Positions 26,295 to 34,833 of a stretch of 64,000 nt of DNA are shown here, piece by piece. Position 1 is the first letter of the stretch, and each line of letters begins with the position of its first letter. The translations under genes were made by a program, and so were the position numbers. The notes under the pieces were generated by a model. That model was not told the DNA's origin, ran no database searches, and saw nothing but the letters and a program-made list of their open reading frames with translations. This DNA is from Streptomyces sp. H27-C3 (GTDB lineage: Bacteria; Actinomycetota; Actinomycetes; Streptomycetales; Streptomycetaceae): the NCBI RefSeq assembly GCF_030063415.1, contig NZ_JASITA010000012.1:1-64000 (forward strand), given 5' to 3'.

Positions 26295-26404
26295 GCCGCC
26301 CCCCACTCCCCCGCCCGGGGCCTTTTCGCTGTCGTGTTGTCGTGCCTTTTCACGGTGTCTCCACCCGTTGCCCCTGATCTTCTCTCAGCAACCGGGAGGC
26401 CCCT

Positions 26405-28009
26405 GTGTCTACCTTTCCCACCTTTCTCACCGCCTCGGCGCTCTCCTTCGGCTGGCCGGACGGTACGCCCGTGTTCGACGACTTCCAGCTGGCGGTCGGC
26501 CCCGGCAGGACCGGGCTCATCGGGCTCAACGGCTCAGGGAAATCGGCCCTGTTACGGCTCGCGGCGGGTGAACTCCTCCCCGCCGGCGGAAGGATCCAGG
26601 TGTCCGGCGAGATCGGCTACCTGCCGCAGAATCTGGTCCTCGACACCGCGCTGCGCGTCGACGAGGCGTTGGGCGTCCGGGAGGCCCGCGACGCGCTGCA
26701 CGCCATCGAGGCGGGCGACGCGACCGACGTCAACTTCGCCGCGGTCGGCGACGACTGGGACGTCGAGGCGCGCGCCCGCGCCACACTCGACCAGCTCGGG
26801 CTGACCGGGATCGGCCTGGACCGGACCATCGGGGAGCTGTCGGGCGGCGAGTCGGTGCTGCTGCGGTTCGCCGCACTGCTGCTGAGCCGCCCCGACGTGC
26901 TCCTGCTCGACGAGCCGACCAACAACCTCGATCTGCACGCACGGCAGCATCTGTACGCCGCCGTCGAAGCCTGGTCGGGCGTGATGGTCGTGGTCAGCCA
27001 CGACCGTGAACTCCTTGAGCGGGTCGACCAGATCGCCGATCTGCGCGACGGCGAAGTCCACTGGTACGGCGGGAACCTCTCGGCGTACGAGGAGGCCCTG
27101 GCCGTGGGGCAGGAGGCGGCCGAACGCATGGTGCGGGTCGCCGAGGCCGACGTACACCGACAGAAGAAGGAGCTGGCCGATGCCCAGGTGAAGCTGGCCC
27201 GCCGCAAGCGGTACGGGCAGAAGATGTTCGAGAACAAGCGCGAGCCCAAGATCGTTATGGGCGCCCGCAAGCGCGCCGCGCAGGAGTCCGCCGGCAAGCA
27301 CCGCATCATGCACACCGAGAAACTGGCCGAGGCCAGGGACCGGCTGAGCGATGCGGCCGACGCGGTACGCGACGACGACGAGATCCGCGTCGAGCTGCCT
27401 TGCACCACGGTGCCTCCGGGCCGCCGGGTACTGACGCTGCGCGAGGCGGAACTGCGTTACGGGGCCTCGGTCGGCGGCGAGTTCGAGGTGAGCGGCCCGG
27501 CGCGGATCGCGCTGGTCGGGCGCAACGGGTCGGGCAAGACGACCCTGCTGCGCACGATCGCCGGCCAGTGGGAGCCGCTGTCGGGCGAAGTGGTGGCGCA
27601 CGTCCCGCTGCGGTTCCTGCCCCAGCGTCTCGATGTGCTGGACGACCGGCTGACCGTCGCCGAGAACGTGGCGCGGTTCGCGCCTTCGGCGACCAACAAC
27701 GCCATCAGGGCGCGGCTCGCCCGCTTCCTCTTCAAGGGGGCGCGGGCCGATCAGCCGGCCGGGACCCTGTCGGGCGGCGAGCGCTTTCGCGCGACGCTGG
27801 CCGCGCTGCTGCTCGCGGAGCCCGCGCCGCAGCTGCTGATGCTCGACGAGCCGACGAACAATCTGGACATGGCGAGCGTACGGCGGCTCACCCAGGCCCT
27901 GGAGTCGTACGAGGGGGCGCTGATCGTGGCGAGCCACGACGAGCCGTTCCTGGAGTCGATCGGCATCACCCGCCGACTGGAGATGGGGGTGGCGGCGGAA
28001 CCGGAGTGA
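26405..28009 (+). CDS. ABC-F family ATPase (probable ribosomal protection protein)
   Basis: A 534-residue protein with two ABC ATPase domains and no membrane segment, the ABC-F layout. The first domain has GLNGSGKSALL, LSGGESVLLRFAALLL and DVLLLDEPTNNLD; the second has GRNGSGKTTLL, LSGGERFRATLAALLL and LLMLDEPTNNLD. The basic linker at about 235-320 (KKELADAQVKLARRKRYGQKMFENKREPK) would reach the ribosomal tRNA sites. The start is GTG with GGGAGG six bases upstream. Such proteins dislodge antibiotics from the 50S subunit or relieve stalled ribosomes. The 5' region has a promoter and a possible leader peptide, suggesting induction by translation inhibitors. Drug specificity cannot be inferred. 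Confidence 0.9.
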   Translation: MSTFPTFLTASALSFGWPDGTPVFDDFQLAVGPGRTGLIGLNGSGKSALLRLAAGELLPAGGRIQVSGEIGYLPQNLVLDTALRVDEALGVREARDALHAIEAGDATDVNFAAVGDDWDVEARARATLDQLGLTGIGLDRTIGELSGGESVLLRFAALLLSRPDVLLLDEPTNNLDLHARQHLYAAVEAWSGVMVVVSHDRELLERVDQIADLRDGEVHWYGGNLSAYEEALAVGQEAAERMVRVAEADVHRQKKELADAQVKLARRKRYGQKMFENKREPKIVMGARKRAAQESAGKHRIMHTEKLAEARDRLSDAADAVRDDDEIRVELPCTTVPPGRRVLTLREAELRYGASVGGEFEVSGPARIALVGRNGSGKTTLLRTIAGQWEPLSGEVVAHVPLRFLPQRLDVLDDRLTVAENVARFAPSATNNAIRARLARFLFKGARADQPAGTLSGGERFRATLAALLLAEPAPQLLMLDEPTNNLDMASVRRLTQALESYEGALIVASHDEPFLESIGITRRLEMGVAAEPE

Positions 28010-28114
28010 CGGAGCCGTGCGGGTGCGGCGCCACCCGCCCCGGGGCGGGGCGCGACGGTCCATGATGGGCGCCAGCCGTTGTCCCGTCACCGACCCGCAG
28101 ATGGAGAGACCGTC

Positions 28115-28891
28115 GTGCCCAGCAGCAAAGCCCTCGTCCGCCGCCCGAGCCCCCGCCTGGCAGAAGGACTCGTCACCCACATCGAGCGCAGCCCGGTGGA
28201 TCCGGAGCTGGCCGTCGAGCAGTGGGGGGCGTATGTCGCGACGCTGCGCGCACATGGCTGGGAGACCGTCGAGGTGGATCCTGCCGACGACTGCCCGGAC
28301 GGCGTGTTCGTCGAGGACGCGGTGGTGATGTACCGGAATGTGGCCCTGATCGCCCGGCCGGGGGCCGAGACGCGCAGGCCGGAGACCGCAGGCGTGGAGG
28401 AGGCGGTGGCCCGGCTGGGCTGCTCGGTGAACTGGGTGTGGGAGCCGGGCACCCTGGACGGCGGTGATGTCCTCAAGATCGGCGACACCGTCTATGTCGG
28501 GCGCGGCGGCCGCACGAACGCCGCGGGTGTGCTGCAGCTGCGGGAGGCCTTCGAGCCACTCGGGGCGCGGGTGGTGGCCGTGCCGATGAGCAAGGTGCTG
28601 CATCTGAAGTCCGCCGTGACGGCGCTGCCGGACGGCACGGTCATCGGTTATGAGCCGCTGGTGGACGCCCCCTCGCTGTTCCCCCGCTTTCTGCCGGTGC
28701 CGGAGGAGGCGGGGGCGCACGTGGTGCTGCTGGGCGGCGGAAAGCTGCTGATGGCCGCGAGCGCGCCGAGGACGGCCGAGCTGTTCGCCGATCTCGGGCA
28801 CGAGCCCGTTCTGGTGGAAATCAGCGAGTTCGAGAAGTTGGAAGGCTGCGTGACATGCCTCTCGGTACGCCTCCGTGACCTGTATGCATAA
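28115..28891 (+). CDS. ddaH: Dimethylarginine dimethylaminohydrolase
   Basis: A 258-residue amidinotransferase-fold (pentein) enzyme starting at GTG. Motifs include FVEDAVVMYRNVALIARPGAETRRPE, EPGTLDGGDVLKIGDTVYVGRGGRTN, the active-site His in MSKVLHLKSAVTAL, and the nucleophile, probably Cys248 in LEGCVTCLSVRLR. It converts N-omega-methylated arginines to citrulline and methylamine or dimethylamine. Length and motifs match the DDAH characterised in Streptomyces and Pseudomonas rather than arginine deiminase. It stands alone; a promoter-operator region for the next gene follows. Confidence 0.9.
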   Translation: MPSSKALVRRPSPRLAEGLVTHIERSPVDPELAVEQWGAYVATLRAHGWETVEVDPADDCPDGVFVEDAVVMYRNVALIARPGAETRRPETAGVEEAVARLGCSVNWVWEPGTLDGGDVLKIGDTVYVGRGGRTNAAGVLQLREAFEPLGARVVAVPMSKVLHLKSAVTALPDGTVIGYEPLVDAPSLFPRFLPVPEEAGAHVVLLGGGKLLMAASAPRTAELFADLGHEPVLVEISEFEKLEGCVTCLSVRLRDLYA

Positions 28892-28922
28892 CTGAACGTA
28901 ACGGGGCATTACGATCCGAGAC

Positions 28923-28952
28923 TTGGCTCAGCTCTTACCGCGCGCTTAACCT
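28923..28952 (+). promoter_or_regulatory. Promoter of the acyl-ACP desaturase gene
   Basis: TTGGCT (28923-28928), an 18-bp spacer and TAACCT (28947-28952). The -10 box overlaps the first of three repeated TAACCTACG half-sites. Confidence 0.55.
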
Positions 28953-28984
28953 ACGGTCTCGTAACCTACGAAGCCGTAGGTAAC
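28946..28984. promoter_or_regulatory. Operator cluster with three TAACCTACG half-sites
   Basis: TAACCTACG occurs at 28947-28955 and 28962-28970, and its inverted form CGTAGGTAA at 28975-28983. The last two form a dyad with a 4-bp centre (ACCTACG-AAGC-CGTAGGT). The cluster covers the -10 box and the likely start point, so it should bind a repressor, probably of the TetR type. Confidence 0.65.
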
Positions 28985-29010
28985 CCCCGCCCCCGTCCCC
29001 AGGAGCACCC

Positions 29011-29991
29011 GTGACGATCACCTCTCCCCAACTCGGCAGTTCGGACGCGTGGAACGACGCCCGACTGCTGTTCGCACTGGAGGAGGTGGTGGAGAAGGAA
29101 CTCAACCGCCATCTCAAGGTCGCCAAGGACTGGATGCCGCACGAGTACGTCCCGTTCACCGACGGCCGCAATTTCCCCGGTCTCTTCGACGACGGCAAGG
29201 CCTGGGAGCCCGAGCAGTCCAAGGTCACCGAGATCGGCAAGATCGCGCTCGTCGTGAACCTGCTGACCGAGGACAACCTCCCGAGCTATCACCACGAGAT
29301 CGCCTCCCTCTTCGGCCGCAACGGCGCCTGGGGCACCTGGGTGCACCGCTGGACCGCGGAAGAGGGCCGGCACGGCATCGTGATGCGCGACTACCTGCTC
29401 ACCTCGCGGGCCGTCGACCCGGACAAGCTGGAGCAGTTCCGGATGGTGCACATGGCGGAGGGCTTCGAGTCCGACAACCGCCACTCGATGCTGCACTCGG
29501 TGGCGTACGTCGCCTTCCAGGAGCTCGCGACGCGCGTCTCGCACCGCAACACCGGACACCAGTCGGGCGACCCGGTCTGCGACCGCATGCTGGCGCGGAT
29601 CGCGACCGACGAGAACCTGCACATGATCTTCTACCGCAACCTGCTGGGCGCGGCCTTCGAGCTCGCCCCCGACCTGACGATGCAGTCCGTACGCGATGTC
29701 GTCGTCGACTTCCGGATGCCCGGTCACGGCATGCCCGGCTTCGAGCGCGCCGCCGCCCAGATGGCGATCGGCGAGATCTACAACATGCGGATCCACCACG
29801 ACGACGTACTGCAGCCGGTCCTTCGCTACCTGAAGGTCATGGAGATCGGCGGGCTCGGCCCGGACGGTCTCAAGGCGCAGGAGGAGCTCGGCCTGTACAT
29901 GGGCGGGCTGGACGCGGAGGCGAGCAAGTTCGACGCGAAGCTGGCCGCGCGCAAGGCGCGGATGGCCGCACGGGCCGCCGCGGCTTCCTGA
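29011..29991 (+). CDS. Acyl-ACP desaturase (stearoyl-ACP type)
   Basis: A 326-residue soluble di-iron desaturase like mycobacterial DesA1/DesA2 and plant delta-9 acyl-ACP desaturases. Iron ligands are seen as Glu87 (LLTEDNLP), Glu118 and His121 (EEGRH), Glu171 (FQELATR) and Glu201 and His204 (DENLH). AGGAG lies five bases before the GTG start. It puts a double bond into acyl chains carried by ACP, using oxygen and ferredoxin electrons, and so adjusts membrane fluidity. The operator cluster at the promoter shows that expression is regulated; no regulator gene is adjacent. Confidence 0.92.
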   Translation: MTITSPQLGSSDAWNDARLLFALEEVVEKELNRHLKVAKDWMPHEYVPFTDGRNFPGLFDDGKAWEPEQSKVTEIGKIALVVNLLTEDNLPSYHHEIASLFGRNGAWGTWVHRWTAEEGRHGIVMRDYLLTSRAVDPDKLEQFRMVHMAEGFESDNRHSMLHSVAYVAFQELATRVSHRNTGHQSGDPVCDRMLARIATDENLHMIFYRNLLGAAFELAPDLTMQSVRDVVVDFRMPGHGMPGFERAAAQMAIGEIYNMRIHHDDVLQPVLRYLKVMEIGGLGPDGLKAQEELGLYMGGLDAEASKFDAKLAARKARMAARAAAAS

Positions 29992-30022
29992 CCCAGGACG
30001 CACCCCGGACCCCTGGTCCGTA

Positions 30023-30065
30023 CGAACGCCGGACAGGCTGGAAGGTTCAGCCGGTCCGGCGTTCG
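30023..30065 (+). terminator. Long hairpin terminator after the desaturase gene
   Basis: CGAACGCCGGAC and GTCCGGCGTTCG form a perfect 12-bp stem, extended after one mismatch by GGCTG/CAGCC, around a seven-base loop. It begins 31 bases after the stop codon. Confidence 0.7.
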
Positions 30066-30214
30066 GGTGCGCTCCCGGGGAGATCCGCTCTCCCCTTTTC
30101 GCGTCCGACGATCGCGTGCGCGCCGGACGGATCCCTCTCAGGCGTTCGTGCGGGCATCCTCGCGGATGAGCCCCAGCGCCTTCTCCGCGATCCCCACCGC
30201 CCGAGCCGCGGTGC

Positions 30215-30460
30215 TCAGCCTCGGCCACGCCTGAGGCGCAGTCTCTCCTTCTCGGAGAGGCCGCCCCAGACGCCGAACCGCTCGTCGTTCCTCATCGCGT
30301 AGTCCAGGCAGGCGACCCGCCCCGGGCACGCCCCGCAGAGCTGTTTGGCCTCACGGGTGGAGCTGCCGGGGGCCGGGAAGAAGAAGTCGGGCCCTGTCTG
30401 GGCGCACAACGCTGTCTCCTGCCAGGAGAGTTCGTGTTCGGTGGTGATGTTGATCGGCAT
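30215..30460 (-). CDS. WhiB-like (Wbl) iron-sulfur regulator
   Basis: An 81-residue Wbl protein. Four cysteines bind a 4Fe-4S cluster: Cys19, Cys42, Cys45 and Cys51 (LCAQTGPDFFFP, LCGACPGRVACLDYAM). The GVWGG turn and the basic tail LSEKERLRLRRGRG follow, as in all Wbl proteins. The pattern CAQT-x-P-x-x-FFP and STREAK resembles WhiB/WhiB2 itself more than WblA or WblE. Wbl proteins bind the principal sigma factor and modulate transcription during development or stress. The ATG at 30460 is used; a GTG at 30469 adds three residues and is nearer to a GGGG tract. Confidence 0.88.
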   Translation of the reverse strand: MPINITTEHELSWQETALCAQTGPDFFFPAPGSSTREAKQLCGACPGRVACLDYAMRNDERFGVWGGLSEKERLRLRRGRG

Positions 30461-30532
30461 GCCGGACACGCTGCCCCGGCGCGATCAACATCCGTTGAAC
30501 GTCCACTCAACGCCCGCTTCGCCGGTGACGGT

Positions 30533-30634
30533 TCAGTACGGAAGCACGCGCCCCGAGGGGGTACGCAGATCCAGCTCGCGCACCTCCCTCGGACGCGCTG
30601 TCGTCCTGGTGATACGGATACGGGTCACCCTCAC
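30533..30634 (-). CDS. Small 33-residue protein, translationally coupled to DUF5999
   Basis: A GTG-started frame of 34 codons. A perfect AGGAGG overlaps the TGA stop of the DUF5999 gene (TGAGGAGG) and lies eight bases before the GTG. The peptide is rich in Arg and Thr (begins MRVTRIRITRTTARPREVRE and ends SGRVLPY, with the GTG start read as Met), with charge about +8 and no membrane segment. The optimal ribosome binding site makes translation likely. I do not recognise the family; no function is proposed. Confidence 0.5.
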   Translation of the reverse strand: MRVTRIRITRTTARPREVRELDLRTPSGRVLPY

Positions 30635-30647
30635 CGCGCCCACCTCC

Positions 30648-30851
30648 TCAGACCGCCGTGAGCAGTTGCCGGGGCGCGGGGCCACCGGGCGGGAAGATAC
30701 GGCCGTCGGGCAGGAGCTGCCCCAGGTCGTCGAAGACGATCGCACCGTTGCACAGCCGGCTCCAGCCCTGCTCGGGGTGGAACTCGACGGTGCGCGCGGC
30801 GCCCCGGTCGATGCGGTCGGCGGACGGGCACGGGGGCTGGTGCCGACACAT
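30648..30851 (-). CDS. DUF5999 family protein
   Basis: A 67-residue protein recognised by its N terminus MCRHQPPCPSADRIDREA-like pattern, the central HPEQGWSRLCNGAIVFDDLGQLLPDG and the short proline-rich end. Two N-terminal cysteines and histidines could bind metal. The ATG has GGAGG six bases upstream. The family is confined to actinomycetes and has no known function. It lies 188 bp upstream of the WhiB-like gene on the same strand. A TTGACA at 30951-30946 lies upstream but lacks a fitting -10 box. Confidence 0.8.
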   Translation of the reverse strand: MCRHQPPCPSADRIDRGAARTVEFHPEQGWSRLCNGAIVFDDLGQLLPDGRIFPPGGPAPRQLLTAV

Positions 30852-31148
30852 GCCGCACCTCCAATTCGATGGCCTCGTACAGGAGTACGTTCCTCTGCCT
30901 GTATTGACTCAACACGCGGGGAGAACTCGTCGCAGTTCCTGGAATGTCAATACCCAGAAATGGGGCGTTCCAAGGTCTGTACGGGTAGGAGGTGTCCGGC
31001 CGATGTCCGTGGGTGAGGGAGCGTGGTCTGGTGGGTGGAGCGGCAAGGCGGGGGAGGGAGTCGACGCGGAGCGTCGGCGACCGACGACAACGCCGCGGAT
31101 GTGCGTGCCAGCCCCCGCGACGCCGCGGAGATCGGCCGGACACCCCCT

Positions 31149-32132
31149 CTAGGAGTGTTCGTGCTCCGTCGGGTGGTGCGGCTCGTAGCCGGGGATCGTG
31201 CCGTCCGGCTTGGCGACGAGGAACAGCCCGGCCATCCCCATGTCCGAGTGGCTCTGGACGTGGCAGTGGTACATCCAGGCGCCCGCGCCCACGTGTTCAC
31301 CGGCGATCATCTGGAAGCCGAAGGAGTCGGCCGGTCCGGTGATCTTGTTGTCGATGACCCTGCTGTGGTCGGCGGGACCCTCCAGGAGACCGGTCCTGTT
31401 GTCCGCCCAGCGGTGACCGTGGATATGGAACGTGTGGTAGTACTCGCCGTGCGTGATCATCACGATCTCCACCCGGTCGCCCACTGTGGCATGGAAGTTG
31501 GGGCTCTGATGGCCGGGCTTGTTGTTGATCGTCATGTCGTTGAAGACGATGGTGAAGGTCTTGTCCGGCAGGATGTCGCCCTTGCGGCGCACGATCAGCG
31601 GGCCGTAGAGCCCCTTGCGGATGCCGCCCGTGCCGTGGTCCGTGCCCACCACGTGGTCGTGGTAGTGCCAGTAGCCCGCGCTGCCCGGCCGCCAGGTGCC
31701 GTCCTTGCGCTTGCCCGCGACATGCGTGCGCCAGGTGTACGTGCGGGTGCCGCCCGGCTCCACATGGCTCTTGTTGAGCTTCGTGCCGTCGTTGGCGACG
31801 TCGTAGTCCACGCCGTGGACATGCAGGCTGGCGGGGACGTCCATCGTGTTCTCGAACTCGATGTGTACGGTGTCGCCCTCGATCAGCTCGATCATCGGGC
31901 CGGGGATGGACGCCTTGCCCTTTTCTGAGCCGTACCCCATCTGACCGTCGGGAAGCTTCTCGGCGTACATCTTCAGGTGTTTCACCTGCCCACCGGCGGG
32001 CGCGGTGGGGGGCGGATTCTCCGCGGCCGGGACCGATTCGGCGATGCCGGCCACCGACAACGATGTCACACCGGTCGCGGCGGCCACGCCACCACCCACC
32101 AGCATGCGTCGGTTGAAACTGCGTCTGTCCAT
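31149..32132 (-). CDS. Two-domain (small) laccase, Tat-exported
   Basis: A 327-residue multicopper oxidase of the SLAC type described from Streptomyces coelicolor. The ATG at 32132 begins a Tat signal ([19 protein letters not shown]). Copper-ligand motifs are [22 protein letters not shown] and [13 protein letters not shown]. There are only two cupredoxin domains, so activity requires a trimer. It oxidises phenols or other one-electron donors and reduces O2 to water outside the cell. It is divergent from a sugar-dehydrogenase gene followed by a gene with a blue-copper domain, which may be its redox partners. The C terminus is His-rich (HHPTEHEHS). Confidence 0.93.
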   Translation of the reverse strand: MDRRSFNRRMLVGGGVAAATGVTSLSVAGIAESVPAAENPPPTAPAGGQVKHLKMYAEKLPDGQMGYGSEKGKASIPGPMIELIEGDTVHIEFENTMDVPASLHVHGVDYDVANDGTKLNKSHVEPGGTRTYTWRTHVAGKRKDGTWRPGSAGYWHYHDHVVGTDHGTGGIRKGLYGPLIVRRKGDILPDKTFTIVFNDMTINNKPGHQSPNFHATVGDRVEIVMITHGEYYHTFHIHGHRWADNRTGLLEGPADHSRVIDNKITGPADSFGFQMIAGEHVGAGAWMYHCHVQSHSDMGMAGLFLVAKPDGTIPGYEPHHPTEHEHS

Positions 32133-32173
32133 GCCGGACTCCCCACTGTGGAACGGAGACTGTGGCTTGCGCA

Positions 32174-32190
32174 GTGACCACGGTGACCAC
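32174..32190. repeat. Tandem GTGACCAC direct repeat upstream of the laccase
   Basis: GTGACCAC occurs twice (32174-32181 and 32183-32190), separated by one G, 42-58 bp upstream of the laccase start. It could be a regulator site. Confidence 0.4.
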
Positions 32191-32268
32191 TGGGACGCCA
32201 CACGGTAACCGGCCGATCTTCGTTTATCCACACCCAGGACAAAGTTGACGGGATCCCGGTCCTATCTA

Positions 32269-32297
32269 TTGGCGGACCGCGAAAAGGGGTCTAGTTT
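32269..32297 (+). promoter_or_regulatory. Promoter of the ThuA/sugar dehydrogenase operon
   Basis: TTGGCG (32269-32274), a 17-bp spacer and TAGTTT (32292-32297). The start point would be near 32304, about 34 bases before the ATG. Confidence 0.55.
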
Positions 32298-32337
32298 CAG
32301 CGGCTGTTGCTGTGACCTGAGAGGGGTGGGTGAACGC

Positions 32338-34830
32338 ATGCTCCGCACACCACAATCGCGGCCCAGACGGCCAAGGCCTCAACGCGCACTCGCGGTAGGC
32401 CTGTTGGCCTCCGCCGTAACCGCGTCCCTGCTCGGAGGGGTCGGCGGCACCACAGCCGCCGCGAGGCCCTATCCCGAGCCTCCAAAGACAACGTTGTCCC
32501 TGCCGTCACCGCCCGGTGGCGACAATGTCCGGGTACTCGTCTTCCACGCCTCGGCCGGCGAGGAGACGCCCATCGTCAACGCGGGCATCGAGGCGATCGA
32601 GAAGATCGGCCAATCGGGTCCCGCCGCACAGCGCTTCCGCGTCGACGCCACCGACGACGCGTCCATATTCACCCAGGCCAAGCTCGGCAAGTTCAATGCC
32701 GTCGTCTTCCTGACCGGCGGCGGCGATGTGCTCGACCCGGAGCAGGAAGCGGGCCTGGAGACCTACATGGAGGCCGGGGGCGGGTTCCTCGGGCTCCACG
32801 ACGCGGCGCGTACCGAGCCGTACTCCGACTGGTTCACCGGCCTGATCGGCGCACGGCCGGCCGCGGGCGGTCCCACGACCGCGCAGCGGGCGACCGTGGA
32901 GATCGGCGACCGGCAGCACCCGGCCACCAAGAGCCTGCCGCTGGAGTGGAAGCGGCCCGACAAGTGGCTGAACTGGACGAAGAATCCGTCCGGGTACGTG
33001 CACACCGTGGCCCGGGTCCGGGAGGCGACGTACAAGCCGGGGACGAGCGCCAACGGCGCGGACCACCCGGTCTCCTGGTGCCGTGACTACGACGGCGGCC
33101 GGTCCTTCTACACCGGCATGGGCGGCACGGTCTACTCCTTCCAGGAGACGGACTTCCGTGACCACCTGCGCGGCGCCCTCCAGTGGACGACGCGTCTGAC
33201 GCAGGCCAACTGCTCGGCTTCCATCAACGCCAACTACGAAGCGGAGCGCGTCACTTCACCCAACCAGCCGGGCCAGTCCGACCAGATCGGCGAGCCGCAC
33301 GGCCTGGTGACCGCCAAGGACGGCCGGATCTTCCACATCGGGCGCGGCGGCGGCGACAACAGCGCTCCCGTCGTCACCGACTGGAACAACCCCGACATCG
33401 GAAAGGGGCAGGGCCAGGTCCACGTCTACGACCCGAAGACCAAGAAGGCGACCCTCGCGGGTGCGCTGACCGTCTTCGGCAACAAGGGCGGCGGCGGCGA
33501 GCTGACCAAGAACGAGGAGGGTTTGCTCGGGATGGAGCTGGACCCCGACTACCTCTCCAACGGGTGGGTGTACCTGCACTACACACCCCACTCGAAGATC
33601 AACCGCGATACGCACATGGCCGATCGCCGCGTATCGCGGTTCACGCTCGACCCGGCGACCAACAAGCTCGACCTCGCCTCCGAGAAGGTGCTGCTCGACT
33701 GGCCGGTCCAGATCCACAGCTGCTGCCACTCGGGCGGCGGACTGGCCTGGGACTCCAAGCAGAATCTCTACATCGCCACCGGTGACAACAACTCCTCGCA
33801 GTTCAGCGACGGTTACTCGGGCAACAACCCGGAGCCGAACTTCAAGGGCGTGTCCTTCGCGGACGCGCGCCGCACCGCGGGCAACACCAACAACCTCAAC
33901 GGCAAGATCCTGCGCATCCACCCCGAGGACGACGGCACGTACACCCTGCCCGCGGGGAACCTCTTCACCGGCCAGGAGCCGGACGAGGGCGGTGACAAGA
34001 CGCGCGGCGAGATCTATGTGATGGGCGTACGCAACCCGGCCCGGATCTCCATCGACACCAAGACCGACACCCTGTACGCCGGTTGGGTCGGCCCGGACGC
34101 CGGGGCGCCATCAACGACCTGGGGGCCGGCCAAGTACGACACGTTCGCGGCCATCACCAAGCCGGGCAACCACGGCTGGCCGTACTGCATGGGCAACAAC
34201 CAGCCCTACCGCGACCGCAATCTGCCGGACCCGAGCAAGCCGCTCGGCTGGTACAACTGCGCCGCGCCCAAGAACGAGTCGCCCAACAACGACGGCCTGG
34301 TGAACCTGCCGCCCGTCACGCCCAACACCATCTGGTACTCGCCGCAGGGCGGCGGCCCCGACTACCCGCGCGACGCCAACGGCATCCCCAGCTACAAGGT
34401 GGAGGAGCAGAAGCTGCTCCTGCCGTGGCTCAAGGGCGGCGGCCAGGCCGCCATGAACGGCCCGGTCTACCGCTTCGACGCGGCCACCGCGAGCGCGCAG
34501 AAGTGGCCGTCGTACTGGGACGGCAAGTGGTTCGTCGGTGACTTCTACGACGCCGACCAGCCACGGCACGCGGTGCTCACCGATCCCAAGACCGTCGGCA
34601 AGGGCGGGCTGACCACCCACGCCGAGTCCCTGAAGAAGATCATCCCGGTGGGCGCGGACGGTATCCGCAACCTGATGGACTGGAAGTTCGCGCCGGACGG
34701 CTCGCTCTATGTCCTGGACTACGGGCGGGGCTTCTTCACCTCGGACTCCAAGTCGGCGCTGTGGCACGTGACGTACAAGGGTGGCGGGCCGACCCCGGCC
34801 GCCAAGGACCTGGTCAGGAAGGCGGAGTAG
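32338..34830 (+). CDS. Secreted ThuA domain plus PQQ-type glucose/sorbosone dehydrogenase
   Basis: An 830-residue exported fusion. After a signal peptide (basic start RPRRPRPQRALAVGLLASAV, cleavage near 42), residues about 60-285 are a ThuA domain (VRVLVFHASAGEETP, FLTGGGDVLDPEQ, GGGFLGLHDAARTEP, PVSWCRDYDGGRSFYTGMGG), linked in other bacteria to 3-keto-glycoside metabolism. From about 300 to 815 comes a beta-propeller of the glucose/sorbosone dehydrogenase family (GEPHGLVTAKDGRIFHIGRGGG, HSCCHSGGGLAWDSKQNLYIATGDN, MGVRNPARISIDTKTDTLYAGWVG, LDYGRGFFTSDS), which would oxidise sugars with PQQ. The ATG at 32338 starts the signal peptide; a GTG at 32326 is possible. The next gene begins three bases later. 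No PKD or CBM tail is present. Confidence 0.85.
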   Translation: MLRTPQSRPRRPRPQRALAVGLLASAVTASLLGGVGGTTAAARPYPEPPKTTLSLPSPPGGDNVRVLVFHASAGEETPIVNAGIEAIEKIGQSGPAAQRFRVDATDDASIFTQAKLGKFNAVVFLTGGGDVLDPEQEAGLETYMEAGGGFLGLHDAARTEPYSDWFTGLIGARPAAGGPTTAQRATVEIGDRQHPATKSLPLEWKRPDKWLNWTKNPSGYVHTVARVREATYKPGTSANGADHPVSWCRDYDGGRSFYTGMGGTVYSFQETDFRDHLRGALQWTTRLTQANCSASINANYEAERVTSPNQPGQSDQIGEPHGLVTAKDGRIFHIGRGGGDNSAPVVTDWNNPDIGKGQGQVHVYDPKTKKATLAGALTVFGNKGGGGELTKNEEGLLGMELDPDYLSNGWVYLHYTPHSKINRDTHMADRRVSRFTLDPATNKLDLASEKVLLDWPVQIHSCCHSGGGLAWDSKQNLYIATGDNNSSQFSDGYSGNNPEPNFKGVSFADARRTAGNTNNLNGKILRIHPEDDGTYTLPAGNLFTGQEPDEGGDKTRGEIYVMGVRNPARISIDTKTDTLYAGWVGPDAGAPSTTWGPAKYDTFAAITKPGNHGWPYCMGNNQPYRDRNLPDPSKPLGWYNCAAPKNESPNNDGLVNLPPVTPNTIWYSPQGGGPDYPRDANGIPSYKVEEQKLLLPWLKGGGQAAMNGPVYRFDAATASAQKWPSYWDGKWFVGDFYDADQPRHAVLTDPKTVGKGGLTTHAESLKKIIPVGADGIRNLMDWKFAPDGSLYVLDYGRGFFTSDSKSALWHVTYKGGGPTPAAKDLVRKAE

Positions 34831-34833
34831 ACA

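Noticed and set aside
26300..26330. Classical attenuator terminator after the leader peptide
   Set aside because: The C-rich tract can form only a 4-bp CCCC/GGGG stem before TTTT; RNA folding would be needed before calling a terminator.
26242..26571. Second possible upstream frame (GTG) before the ABC-F gene
   Set aside because: It overlaps the ABC-F start in another frame, is Pro/Ser/Cys-rich and lacks a ribosome binding site; the ATG frame at 26184 fits the promoter better.
26552..28909. 785-codon minus-strand frame opposite the ABC-F and DDAH genes
   Set aside because: It spans two real genes on the other strand and their gap, with His/Arg/Gln-rich composition typical of antisense frames.
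30138..30329. 63-codon minus-strand frame overlapping the end of the WhiB-like gene
   Set aside because: It overlaps the Wbl coding region out of frame and has no ribosome binding site, although its last 25 residues look protein-like.
30946..30951. TTGACA upstream of the DUF5999 gene (minus strand)
   Set aside because: No TAnnnT box lies 16-19 bp downstream, so a promoter cannot be claimed.
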